Shown here: positions 1-6,223 of the stretch, piece by piece
Layout: every line of letters begins with the position of its first letter
Position numbering within the stretch: the first letter of the stretch is position 1
Assembly (NCBI GenBank): GCA_002708205.1
Contig: PAMR01000058.1
Span: 10,435 to 16,657 of the forward strand
Source of the DNA: Gammaproteobacteria bacterium
Lineage (GTDB): Bacteria; Pseudomonadota; Gammaproteobacteria; Pseudomonadales; Azotimanducaceae
DNA length: 6,223 nt
Reading direction: 5' to 3'
Translations under genes and position numbers: made by a program
Notes under the pieces: model-generated
Database searches by the model: none
The model's input: only the letters and a program-made list of their open reading frames with translations
What the model was told of the DNA's origin: nothing

Positions 1-2814
1 ATGGCTGTTCATGTTCCCCTCACTATAGAGGCCCAGTTGGAATCTAGAGCACTTATGATGTCGACTAACAATGTGCTTTCTCCCGCGAGTGGAGAGCCGA
101 TTATCGTGCCAAACCAAGATGTCGTTTTGGGTCTCTACTACATGACGCGTGAAAAGGTAAACGCTAGTGGAGAAGGCATGAGATTCGCCGATCTTGATGA
201 GGTGCATCGAGCATATGAGTCTGGTCATGTGAGCCTACATGCAAAAATATCGGTGCGAATTGAGGAGAAAAGTGAAGACCAGGCCGCAATTCGTTCTATG
301 GTAGAAACAACGGTCGGTCGTGCCCTGCTTTATGAGATTGTTCCAGACAATATGCCGTTCGGAATAATTAATGAACCTATGACCAAGAAAGTCATATCAA
401 ACTTAATAGATACGTGTTATCGGAATGTCGGCTTAAAAGAGACGGTGATCTTTGCCGACCAATTAATGTATATGGGATTTAGGCATTCGACGTCTTCCGG
501 TGCATCTATCGGCGTGGAAGACTTCGTGATACCTAAGGAAAAGGAAGTCATAGTTCAAAATGCTCAGGATGAGATAAAAGATATTGAATCGCAGTATGCA
601 TCCGGTCTTGTTACACAGGGAGAAAAATATAACAAGGCTGTTGATATTTGGTCGCGTGCGAGTGAGTTGGTAGCGAGATCAATGATGGATGGTATATCGA
701 ATGAGCAAGTTGTTAATCGAGACGGGGAAGAAGTAGATCAGTCGTCATTTAATTCTGTTTACATATATTCAGACTCTGGTGCACGGGGGTCACCTACTCA
801 GATTCGTCAATTAGCAGGTATGCGGGGCCTAATGACTCGGCCTGATGGAAGTATTATTGAGACACCTATAGTTGCGAATTTTAGGGAAGGTCTGTCTGTT
901 AATGAATATTTTATCTCCACACATGGAGCTCGAAAAGGGTTGGCCGATACTGCTCTTAAAACCGCTAACTCGGGGTATTTGACGCGTCGTTTAGTCGACG
1001 TTGCGCAAGATCTGGTTGTTACTGAAGAAGATTGTGGAACTGAACGTGGTTTGCATATGACTTCATTAATAGAGGGAGGTGATGTTGTTGAGGCGTTATC
1101 CACGAGAGCATTAGGCCGAACGGTATCTAGTTCTGTAATGGGTAATGACGGGAAAACGGTTCTAATAGAAAAGGGCACGATTCTGGACGAAGAATGGGTG
1201 CAACGGCTTGATGGCATGGGCATTGATGAGATTGATGTCAGGTCTCCAATAACGTGTGAAACACGCTATGGTGTTTGCTGTTCTTGTTATGGCCGTGATT
1301 TAGCTCGAGGCCATAGAGTTAATGTTGGGGAAGCCGTTGGCGTCATAGCAGCTCAATCCATCGGGGAACCAGGGACGCAGCTGACAATGCGAACATTCCA
1401 CATAGGAGGAGCGGCGTCTAGAGCTTCCGCTATTGATAACGTTCAAGTTAAGCACGGTGGCACGGTTCGACTTCATAATTTGAAGACCGTATTGAGGTCA
1501 AGTGGGGAGTTAGTGGCGGTTTCGAGATCTGGCGAGATAGCAGTAGCCGATCTCAATGGTCGAGAAAGAGAGCGTTATAAGCTGCCTTATGGCGCGGTAA
1601 TCACGGTATCGGAAGGAGACAGTGTTGATTCTGGACAAATGATCGCCCAGTGGGATCCACACACGCATCCGATAATTACAGAGGTGGCGGGTAAGGTCGT
1701 TTTTGAGGAAATGGAAGAGGGTTTATCGATCAATCAACAGACTGACGAACTAACTGGTCTGACTAATGTGACCGTAATCGATCCGAAAGATAGACCGAGC
1801 GCTGGTAAAGATCTGCGGCCGAGCGTAAGTCTAGTCGACAGTGCCGGTGAAGCGGTAAATCTTGCAGGTACAGATGTACCGGCCCACTATTTTTTACCTA
1901 ACAATGCAATTCTGAATCTCGAGTCTAATGACCAACTAGGGGTGGGCGATGTGATAGCGCGAATTCCCGAAGAGGGATCGAAAACTCGTGACATCACTGG
2001 TGGTTTGCCACGTGTTGCGGATTTGTTTGAAGCTCGAAAGCCCAAGGAGCCCGCTGTTTTAGCTGAGGCTTCAGGTACCGTTAGTTTTGGGAAAGAGACC
2101 AAAGGAAAGAGACGACTTGTAATTACTGACAATGAAGGGGAGGCGGTAGAAACTTTGATTCCTAAATGGCGTCAAATTGGGGTTTATGAAGGCGAGCAAG
2201 TGGAGCGAGGAGAAGTTGTGTGCGAAGGGCCTCCCAGTCCTCACGATATACTCCGCCTTAAGGGAGTGGAGGCACTAGCCCATTACATAATCAATAATAT
2301 TCAGGAGGTATATCGACTTCAGGGTGTACCAATTAATGACAAACATATTGAAGTAATTGTCCGCCAGATGCTTAGAAAAGCGGAAGTTGTTAATCCAGGA
2401 GATTCCACTCTTATACGCGGTGAGCAAGCAGAATACGTTCGTATAGTTGAGGAAAACGAAAGGCTTGCCGAAGAGGGTAAGGCATTGGCCGTATGTGAGA
2501 GGCTTTTATTAGGGATTACGAAAGCTTCGTTGGCAACGGAATCCTTCATATCTGCGGCGTCATTTCAGGAAACAACGCGTGTCCTTACTGAAGCGGCAGT
2601 TACAGGGAAGCAAGATTTCCTTAGGGGATTGAAAGAGAATGTTGTAGTTGGCAGGTTAATACCAGCGGGAACTGGTTTGACCTACCACGCTGAGCGAAAA
2701 GAGCGACGGGCTCAAGAGATAGAAGCACGTCTGGTCAGAGAGCAGGGTGCTACAGCAGACGAGATTGAACAAGCACTATCGGAAGCACTTTCAGAACCCA
2801 ATGAAGAGCATTAG
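1..2814 (+). CDS. rpoC: RNA polymerase beta' subunit, C-terminal two-thirds (5' end outside window)
   Basis: Beta' forms the active-site cleft of RNA polymerase with beta and binds DNA and the RNA 3' end. The 937 codons match E. coli beta' from about residue 466, so the ATG at position 1 is an internal methionine (the MAVHVPL stretch that follows NADFDGDQ in the family). The catalytic aspartates lie just off the left edge. Visible parts, in window residues: F-loop region around 257-278 (SGARGSPTQIRQLAG); bridge helix about 303-337 (STHGARKGLADTALK); second zinc site C345, C419, C426, C429, with an additional C427; trigger loop about 453-474 (SIGEPGTQLTMRTFHIGG, with R464 and H467 in the places of E. 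coli R933 and H936); the SI3 insertion about 476-661, typical of proteobacteria; then the closing trigger-loop helix and jaw/clamp end from ITGGLPRVADLFEAR (665-679) to a charged tail. It ends with TAG. The F-loop reads GSPTQ where E. coli has GSAAQ. Identity is certain; the gene appears intact. Confidence 0.99.
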   Translation: MAVHVPLTIEAQLESRALMMSTNNVLSPASGEPIIVPNQDVVLGLYYMTREKVNASGEGMRFADLDEVHRAYESGHVSLHAKISVRIEEKSEDQAAIRSMVETTVGRALLYEIVPDNMPFGIINEPMTKKVISNLIDTCYRNVGLKETVIFADQLMYMGFRHSTSSGASIGVEDFVIPKEKEVIVQNAQDEIKDIESQYASGLVTQGEKYNKAVDIWSRASELVARSMMDGISNEQVVNRDGEEVDQSSFNSVYIYSDSGARGSPTQIRQLAGMRGLMTRPDGSIIETPIVANFREGLSVNEYFISTHGARKGLADTALKTANSGYLTRRLVDVAQDLVVTEEDCGTERGLHMTSLIEGGDVVEALSTRALGRTVSSSVMGNDGKTVLIEKGTILDEEWVQRLDGMGIDEIDVRSPITCETRYGVCCSCYGRDLARGHRVNVGEAVGVIAAQSIGEPGTQLTMRTFHIGGAASRASAIDNVQVKHGGTVRLHNLKTVLRSSGELVAVSRSGEIAVADLNGRERERYKLPYGAVITVSEGDSVDSGQMIAQWDPHTHPIITEVAGKVVFEEMEEGLSINQQTDELTGLTNVTVIDPKDRPSAGKDLRPSVSLVDSAGEAVNLAGTDVPAHYFLPNNAILNLESNDQLGVGDVIARIPEEGSKTRDITGGLPRVADLFEARKPKEPAVLAEASGTVSFGKETKGKRRLVITDNEGEAVETLIPKWRQIGVYEGEQVERGEVVCEGPPSPHDILRLKGVEALAHYIINNIQEVYRLQGVPINDKHIEVIVRQMLRKAEVVNPGDSTLIRGEQAEYVRIVEENERLAEEGKALAVCERLLLGITKASLATESFISAASFQETTRVLTEAAVTGKQDFLRGLKENVVVGRLIPAGTGLTYHAERKERRAQEIEARLVREQGATADEIEQALSEALSEPNEEH

Positions 2815-2908
2815 TTTATAACGCCGATTTGGGCACGAAAGAACGACCGAGATATAAAGAACTTGAAGTAAACAAGGGATGTAGTGTTTTCTCTTATGGG
2901 AAATTATG

Positions 2909-2937
2909 TTGAAACGACGGGCGCACATGCCTACAAT
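2909..2937 (+). promoter_or_regulatory. Predicted sigma70-type promoter for rpsL and the str genes
   Basis: A -35 box TTGAAA (2909-2914) and a -10 box TACAAT (2932-2937) each match the consensus at 5 of 6 bases and are separated by exactly 17 bp. The sequence just after the -10 box (TCGCGGC, 2938-2944) is GC-rich. In enteric bacteria such a discriminator is typical of ribosomal and r-protein promoters repressed by ppGpp/DksA. The 20 or so bases upstream of the -35 box are AT-rich and could act as a weak UP element. Transcription would start near 2943-2946, giving a leader of about 50 nt before rpsL. This is a prediction by inspection. It fits the position after rpoC, where no terminator is visible, so it would supplement read-through from rpoBC. 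Confidence 0.68.
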
Positions 2938-2958
2938 TCGCGGCCGTTGGATTAAGAC

Positions 2959-2986
2959 CCTAAACTTTTGATATATAGAAATTAGG
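2959..2986 (+). promoter_or_regulatory. Possible leader hairpin covering the rpsL Shine-Dalgarno
   Basis: CCTAA (2959-2963) is complementary to TTAGG (2982-2986). Inside it TTTT (2966-2969) can pair with GAAA (2978-2981, one G-U pair), leaving a 2-nt bulge (2964-2965) and an 8-nt AT-rich loop. The right arm includes the first bases of the AGGAG ribosome-binding site. The helix is mostly A-U and probably only marginally stable, so a regulatory role is inference. Confidence 0.3.
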
Positions 2987-2988
2987 AG
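2984..2988 (+). promoter_or_regulatory. Ribosome-binding site of rpsL, supports TTG start
   Basis: AGGAG lies 5 nt before the TTG at 2994. An in-frame TAG at 2976-2978 closes the frame upstream, and there is no ATG or GTG between that stop and the TTG, so this site fixes the unusual start codon. Confidence 0.85.
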
Positions 2989-2993
2989 TAGGT

Positions 2994-3365
2994 TTGGCCA
3001 CAATTAGCCAGCTCGTTCGTAAGCCTCGAAAACGTCGTAGAGTAAAAACTACGGTCCCGGCATTGCAAGCTTGTCCTCAGAGGCGAGGTGTTTGTACTCG
3101 TGTTTATACGACTACCCCTAAAAAACCCAATTCGGCTCTGCGCAAAGTCTGCCGTGTGAGGCTAACTAACGGTTATGAGGTTAACTCCTATATAGGTGGA
3201 GAGGGTCATAACTTACAGGAGCATTCGGTGGTACTTATACGTGGTGGGCGAGTCAAGGACCTGCCAGGTGTTCGCTATCACACTGTACGTGGTGCTTTGG
3301 ACACATCGGGGGTTTCTGATCGCCGCCAAGGCCGTTCGAAATATGGGGCAAAGAAACCGAAATAA
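2994..3365 (+). CDS. rpsL: 30S ribosomal protein S12
   Basis: S12 sits at the decoding centre of the 30S subunit and influences accuracy and tRNA selection. The 123-residue product is nearly the same length as E. coli S12 (124) and shows the family pattern: basic N-terminal tail (QLVRKPRKRRR), CPQRRGVCTRVYTTTPKKPNSALRK at 27-51, and GGRVKDLPGVRYHTVRGALD at 84-103. K43 and K88, whose substitution gives streptomycin resistance in many bacteria, are wild type. D89 is the residue that RimO methylthiolates in E. coli. The start is TTG; the only start codon that gives the standard MATI-QLVRKP N-terminus is this one, and it has a well-placed AGGAG. It is the first gene of the str cluster, 179 bp after rpoC and 75 bp before rpsG. 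The end is KYGAKKPK, one residue shorter than E. coli. Confidence 0.98.
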   Translation: MATISQLVRKPRKRRRVKTTVPALQACPQRRGVCTRVYTTTPKKPNSALRKVCRVRLTNGYEVNSYIGGEGHNLQEHSVVLIRGGRVKDLPGVRYHTVRGALDTSGVSDRRQGRSKYGAKKPK

Positions 3366-3371
3366 ACGATA

Positions 3372-3420
3372 GTAATTCCAAAGTAAGGCTGCCCGGGACT
3401 CAGAGTCGTGGTGGAATAAC
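3372..3420 (+). promoter_or_regulatory. Predicted stem-loop in rpsL-rpsG spacer, candidate S7 autoregulatory site
   Basis: An outer helix pairs ATTCCA (3375-3380) with TGGAAT (3412-3417), extended past an A-A mismatch by G3372-C3420 and T3373-A3419. Inside, GACT (3397-3400) pairs with AGTC (3404-3407) around a 3-nt loop, extended past a G-G mismatch by a G-U and two C-G pairs (3393-3395 with 3409-3411). A one-sided 12-nt bulge (3381-3392) joins the two helices. In E. coli, S7 binds the rpsL-rpsG intercistronic mRNA and represses its own and coupled downstream translation. The position and the helix-bulge-helix form fit such a site, but I have not matched it to the known S7 motif. Confidence 0.5.
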
Positions 3421-3440
3421 CTGAAAAGAAGGATAGAAAA

Positions 3441-3911
3441 ATGCCGAGACGTCGTGTCATATCGAAACGCCAAATTTTGCCTGATCCAAAGTTTCAAAAT
3501 CAGACTTTGGCGAAGTTTATTAATCATGTGATGGTAAGTGGAAAGAAATCTGTCGCTGAACGAATTGTATATGGTGCACTTGCAAACATTGAGGAACGAG
3601 AAAGAACTGACCCAATAGAGGTCTTTGAAAAAGCGCTTGAGGCGGTCGCTCCCTTTGTGGAGGTCAAGTCCCGGCGTGTAGGGGGAGCTACCTATCAAGT
3701 GCCGGTAGAAGTTCGTTCTTCGCGGCGGGCAGCACTTGCGATGAGATGGTTGGTAGATAGCGCGCGTACTCGGGGAGAAAAATCAATGTCCGGTCGTTTA
3801 GCCGGGGAGATATTAGACGCGGCCGAAGGAAGAGGCTCGGCCGTGAAAAAGCGTGAGGATACTCACAGAATGGCTGAAGCTAATAAAGCGTTCTCGCATT
3901 ACCGATTTTGA
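3441..3911 (+). CDS. rpsG: 30S ribosomal protein S7
   Basis: S7 is a primary binding protein of the 16S rRNA 3' major domain. It nucleates assembly of the 30S head and contacts the E-site tRNA and mRNA exit region. The 156-residue length is the common bacterial length. Visible landmarks are the MPRRR N-terminus, the LPDPKF segment (13-18), the protruding beta-hairpin (VEVKSRRVGGATYQVPVEVR, about 73-92), MRWLVDSAR (101-109) and the C-terminal VKKREDTHRMAEANKAFSHYRF. E. coli S7 has W where this protein ends in F. The ATG start has AAGGA (3429-3433) 7 nt upstream. The gene lies 53 bp before fusA with no terminator between, so it is probably cotranscribed. In E. coli S7 is the translational repressor of this operon, and a structured spacer precedes the gene here as well. 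Confidence 0.98.
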   Translation: MPRRRVISKRQILPDPKFQNQTLAKFINHVMVSGKKSVAERIVYGALANIEERERTDPIEVFEKALEAVAPFVEVKSRRVGGATYQVPVEVRSSRRAALAMRWLVDSARTRGEKSMSGRLAGEILDAAEGRGSAVKKREDTHRMAEANKAFSHYRF

Positions 3912-3964
3912 GTGATAGACGAACAAGTACACTAGTTTAATTTTCCAGGATTACGGAGCGAATA

Positions 3965-6061
3965 ATGGCTCGCAGTACGCCAATCGGGCGATATAGAAAT
4001 ATTGGTATTGTTGCGCACGTTGATGCCGGCAAAACAACAACAACTGAACGCGTCCTTTTTTATACAGGTCTTTCGCACAAGATCGGAGAAGTTCATGACG
4101 GTGCGGCAACTATGGACTGGATGGAGCAGGAACAAGAACGAGGAATAACCATTACTTCAGCCGCAACCACCTGCTTTTGGAGTGGGATGGACCAGCAGTT
4201 CGACGAGCACAGAGTAAACATCATAGATACACCCGGGCACGTTGATTTTACTATTGAGGTAGAGCGCTCGCTGAGAGTTTTAGACGGGGCGGTTGTTGTT
4301 TTCTGCGGCACTTCCGGTGTCGAACCGCAATCTGAAACCGTGTGGCGCCAGGCTGACCGATACGAAGTCCCCCGGATGGTGTTTGTTAATAAAATGGATC
4401 GCCAGGGTGCTGATTTTCTTCGTGTTGTCGAACAAATAAGGGATCGTTTGGGGGCCAATCCGGTACCGATTCAATTGGCGATAGGAGCGGAAGAGAATTT
4501 TAGAGGTGTCCTTGATCTTATTAAACAAAAAGCAATTTTGTGGAATGAGGATGACCAAGGATTGACCTATGAAGTGGAGGAGATCCCGTCTGATTTAGCT
4601 GAAGAAGCAGCGCATTGGAGGGAGCAGTTAGTAGAGTCTGCTGCAGAAGCCAATGAAGAGCTTATGGAAGCATACTTGGAGGGGGGTGAGCTCACCGAGG
4701 AACAAATAAGGGAGGGATTGCGTATCCGTACCTTGGCTAACGAGATCGTCCCAGCCCTTTGCGGTTCGGCATTCAAAAATAAAGGTGTGCAAGCGATGCT
4801 GGATGCAGTTATTGAATACATGCCTGCGCCAACCGAGGTAAAAGCCATAGAGGGGACTCTGGCGGACGGGGAGACTCAAGAGACTCGTTCTTCATCAGAT
4901 GATGAACCGTTTTCAGCCCTAGCGTTCAAGATCGCAACTGATCCGTTTGTGGGCACACTCACGTTTTTCAGGGTGTATTCTGGAGTCTTAAGTTCAGGCG
5001 ACTCGATGTACAACTCCGTGAAAGAAAAGCGGGAGCGTGTGGGTCGTATGGTCCAGATGCACTCCAACTCGCGTAATGAGATAAAAGAAGTCCGAGCAGG
5101 AGACATAGCGGCTGCCATTGGCTTAAAAGACGTTACAACCGGTGACACGCTTTGTTCGCAGAATAAACCTATTGTGTTAGAACGGATGGAGTTTCCAGAA
5201 CCCGTTATACATGTTGCGGTCGAACCTAAATCTGTTGCTGATCAAGAAAAAATGTCCGTGGCATTAGGAAAATTAGCTCAGGAAGATCCTTCTTTCAGGG
5301 TTTCGACTGATGAGGAATCTGGTCAGACGATTATAGCGGGGATGGGTGAACTTCACTTAGACATTATCGTTGATCGGATGAAAAGGGAATTTAGTGTTGA
5401 AGCCAATATAGGTAAACCTCAGGTCGCTTATCGGGAAACTATCCGTCAGGAAGTTGAAGCGGAAGGGAAGTATGTAAGACAAACCGGTGGGCGTGGGCAG
5501 TATGGTCACGTGCGGATCCGGATTACTCCGTTGACGGATTCAGAGGAAAATTTCGAGTTTGTAGATGAAATCGTTGGTGGGGTAGTGCCGCGGGAATATA
5601 TCAATGCCGTATCAAAAGGCATAGAGGACCAGATGCAAAATGGCGTCATTGCGGGATACCCATTAATAAATGTTAGAGCGACTCTTTATGATGGCTCCTA
5701 TCATGATGTTGATTCCAATGAGATGGCTTTTCGTATAGCCGGGTCGATGGCTTTGCGCGAGGCAGCCAATCGAGCAAATCCAGTTCTTTTAGAGCCTGTT
5801 ATGTCGGTAGAAGTAGTGACGCCCGAGGAATATATGGGGGATGTAGTAGGAGACCTCAATCGAAGGCGGGGTTTAATCGATGGAATGGACGAAAATCCGG
5901 CAGGAAAAATTATTCGTTCTTCTGTACCGCTGGGGGAAATGTTTGGCTACTCGACCGATTTACGTTCAGCGACCCAAGGTAGGGCGACGTATACGATGGA
6001 ATTTTCTAGGTATGAGGAAGTACCGAATAACATAGCCGAAGGCATCAAAAAAGCTGGTTAG
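3965..6061 (+). CDS. fusA: Elongation factor G (EF-G)
   Basis: EF-G is the GTPase that drives tRNA-mRNA translocation on the ribosome and, with ribosome recycling factor, subunit splitting. The 698-residue product is full length (E. coli 704). The G motifs are intact: AHVDAGKT (17-24, P-loop), RGITI (59-63), DTPGH (88-92), NKMD (142-145) and GSA (267-269). By homology domain II is about 289-400, III about 404-478, IV about 480-605 (GGRGQYGHV at 508-516; YHDVDS loop at 579-584, whose H580 matches the E. coli tip histidine), and V follows to the end. C114 is conserved with E. coli. The stretch CGTSGVEPQSETVWRQ is like the Pseudomonas-type str-operon EF-G. The start is supported by GGAG (3955-3958) 6 nt before ATG and by the usual MARSTPIGRYRNIGI beginning. 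Its place between rpsG and tuf marks it as the housekeeping copy rather than a divergent EF-G2. Confidence 0.99.
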   Translation: MARSTPIGRYRNIGIVAHVDAGKTTTTERVLFYTGLSHKIGEVHDGAATMDWMEQEQERGITITSAATTCFWSGMDQQFDEHRVNIIDTPGHVDFTIEVERSLRVLDGAVVVFCGTSGVEPQSETVWRQADRYEVPRMVFVNKMDRQGADFLRVVEQIRDRLGANPVPIQLAIGAEENFRGVLDLIKQKAILWNEDDQGLTYEVEEIPSDLAEEAAHWREQLVESAAEANEELMEAYLEGGELTEEQIREGLRIRTLANEIVPALCGSAFKNKGVQAMLDAVIEYMPAPTEVKAIEGTLADGETQETRSSSDDEPFSALAFKIATDPFVGTLTFFRVYSGVLSSGDSMYNSVKEKRERVGRMVQMHSNSRNEIKEVRAGDIAAAIGLKDVTTGDTLCSQNKPIVLERMEFPEPVIHVAVEPKSVADQEKMSVALGKLAQEDPSFRVSTDEESGQTIIAGMGELHLDIIVDRMKREFSVEANIGKPQVAYRETIRQEVEAEGKYVRQTGGRGQYGHVRIRITPLTDSEENFEFVDEIVGGVVPREYINAVSKGIEDQMQNGVIAGYPLINVRATLYDGSYHDVDSNEMAFRIAGSMALREAANRANPVLLEPVMSVEVVTPEEYMGDVVGDLNRRRGLIDGMDENPAGKIIRSSVPLGEMFGYSTDLRSATQGRATYTMEFSRYEEVPNNIAEGIKKAG

Positions 6062-6065
6062 TTAG

Positions 6066-6080
6066 TATGGTAAATCCATA
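6066..6080 (+). other. Small hairpin just after fusA
   Basis: TATGG (6066-6070) and CCATA (6076-6080) can form a 5-bp stem around TAAAT, five bases after the fusA stop. It has no following T-tract and low GC, so it is not an intrinsic terminator. It might protect an mRNA end or be chance. Confidence 0.2.
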
Positions 6081-6164
6081 TGTTACATAAGTGGGTGGTC
6101 GGCCGATGAAGCTGAGCTACGATAAGCAAGCATAATCTTATATTAGAAGACTGTTTACGATTTG

Positions 6165-6169
6165 GGTGA
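6165..6169 (+). promoter_or_regulatory. Ribosome-binding site of tuf
   Basis: GGTGA is complementary to the 5' half of the anti-Shine-Dalgarno sequence and lies 6 nt before the ATG at 6176. It uses the GGUGA part of the motif, unlike the AGGAG/GGAG sites of rpsL and fusA. Confidence 0.7.
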
Positions 6170-6175
6170 GAAGAA

Positions 6176-6223
6176 ATGGCAAAAGAGAAATTTGAACGTA
6201 CCAAGCCACATATCAATGTGGGG
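6176..6223 (+). CDS. tuf: Elongation factor Tu, N-terminal 16 codons (3' end outside window)
   Basis: The last 48 bases encode MAKEKFERTKPHINVG, the highly conserved start of bacterial EF-Tu (E. coli MSKEKFERTKPHVNVG), which precedes the GTP-binding GHVDHGKT loop beyond the window edge. EF-Tu brings aminoacyl-tRNA to the ribosomal A site as a GTP complex. The gene follows fusA by 114 bp in the classic rpsL-rpsG-fusA-tuf order. The spacer shows no convincing promoter or terminator, so cotranscription with fusA is likely. The fragment is short, but sequence and context together make the identity secure. Whether the genome has a second tuf copy cannot be seen. Confidence 0.96.
   Translation, partial: MAKEKFERTKPHINVG

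Noticed and set aside
1..3. ATG at the window start as the true start of a 937-residue gene
   Set aside because: The translation begins in the middle of conserved beta' sequence (MAVHVPLT follows NADFDGDQ), so this is an internal methionine and the gene is cut by the window edge.
2815..2858. TTTATA (2815-2820) and TATAAA (2853-2858) as arms of an rpoC terminator
   Set aside because: The stem is all A-T with a 32-nt loop and no T-tract, so it is not a credible intrinsic terminator.
2791..3003. 70-codon minus-strand open frame over the rpoC-rpsL spacer
   Set aside because: It overlaps the predicted str promoter and the rpsL start, and its product shows no family signature or low-complexity membrane pattern.
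3120..3262. Streptomycin-resistance changes in S12
   Set aside because: K43 and K88, the usual sites, are both lysine as in sensitive strains, and the surrounding motifs are standard.
3213..3698. 161-codon open frame on the minus strand across rpsL and rpsG
   Set aside because: It lies antisense to two certain ribosomal protein genes and the spacer, has no recognisable domain, and is explained as a chance open frame opposite conserved coding sequence.
3912..3941. Possible promoter before fusA: GTGATA (3912-3917), 18 bp, TTTAAT (3936-3941)
   Set aside because: The -35 match is only 4 of 6, begins at the base right after the rpsG stop, and has non-optimal spacing. An AT-rich spacer gives such matches by chance.
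6099..6106. Palindrome TCGGCCGA in the fusA-tuf spacer as an operator
   Set aside because: It is only 8 bp, occurs once in the spacer, and matches no operator I recognise.
6131..6144. CATAAT and TATATT as -10 boxes for a tuf promoter
   Set aside because: No -35-like hexamer lies 16-18 bp upstream of either, and there is no extended -10 TG.

Overview
This window is an ordinary but cleanly readable part of the core transcription/translation gene cluster of a proteobacterium. All genes lie on the + strand: the distal two-thirds of rpoC (RNA polymerase beta'), rpsL (ribosomal protein S12), rpsG (S7), fusA (EF-G) and the first 16 codons of tuf (EF-Tu). The proteins resemble gammaproteobacterial homologues most closely. 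The evidence is the large SI3 insertion in the beta' trigger loop, a 156-residue S7 and a 698-residue EF-G of the str-operon type. The str genes directly follow rpoC, as in Pseudomonas-like and many other non-enteric lineages; in E. coli, rpoBC and the str operon are far apart. Base composition looks balanced and slightly AT-rich, uniform across the genes, with no sign of transfer. I cannot name a genus.

Layout: 1-2814 is rpoC, cut by the left window edge just after the place where the catalytic NADFDGD motif would be. 2815-2993 is the longest spacer (179 bp). It has no recognisable terminator but holds a near-consensus sigma70-type promoter (TTGAAA, 17 bp, TACAAT) with a GC-rich discriminator, followed by a leader of about 50 nt that can fold over the rpsL ribosome-binding site. 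rpsL (2994-3365) starts with TTG. The 75-bp spacer to rpsG (3441-3911) can form a two-part stem-loop, located where S7 binds its own mRNA in E. coli. A 53-bp spacer leads to fusA (3965-6061), and a 114-bp spacer without a clear promoter or terminator leads to tuf (6176 to the window end).

How they work together: beta' is a subunit of RNA polymerase, S12 and S7 are 30S subunit proteins (decoding centre and head), EF-G translocates the ribosome and EF-Tu delivers aminoacyl-tRNA. Transcription probably reads through from rpoBC, with extra input from the promoter before rpsL. Translation of rpsG and fusA may be balanced by S7 feedback.

I found no mobile element, CRISPR array, RNA gene, toxin/defence gene or other undescribed system. 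The points worth a second look are regulatory: the promoter, the TTG start, the leader hairpin and the rpsL-rpsG intercistronic fold.
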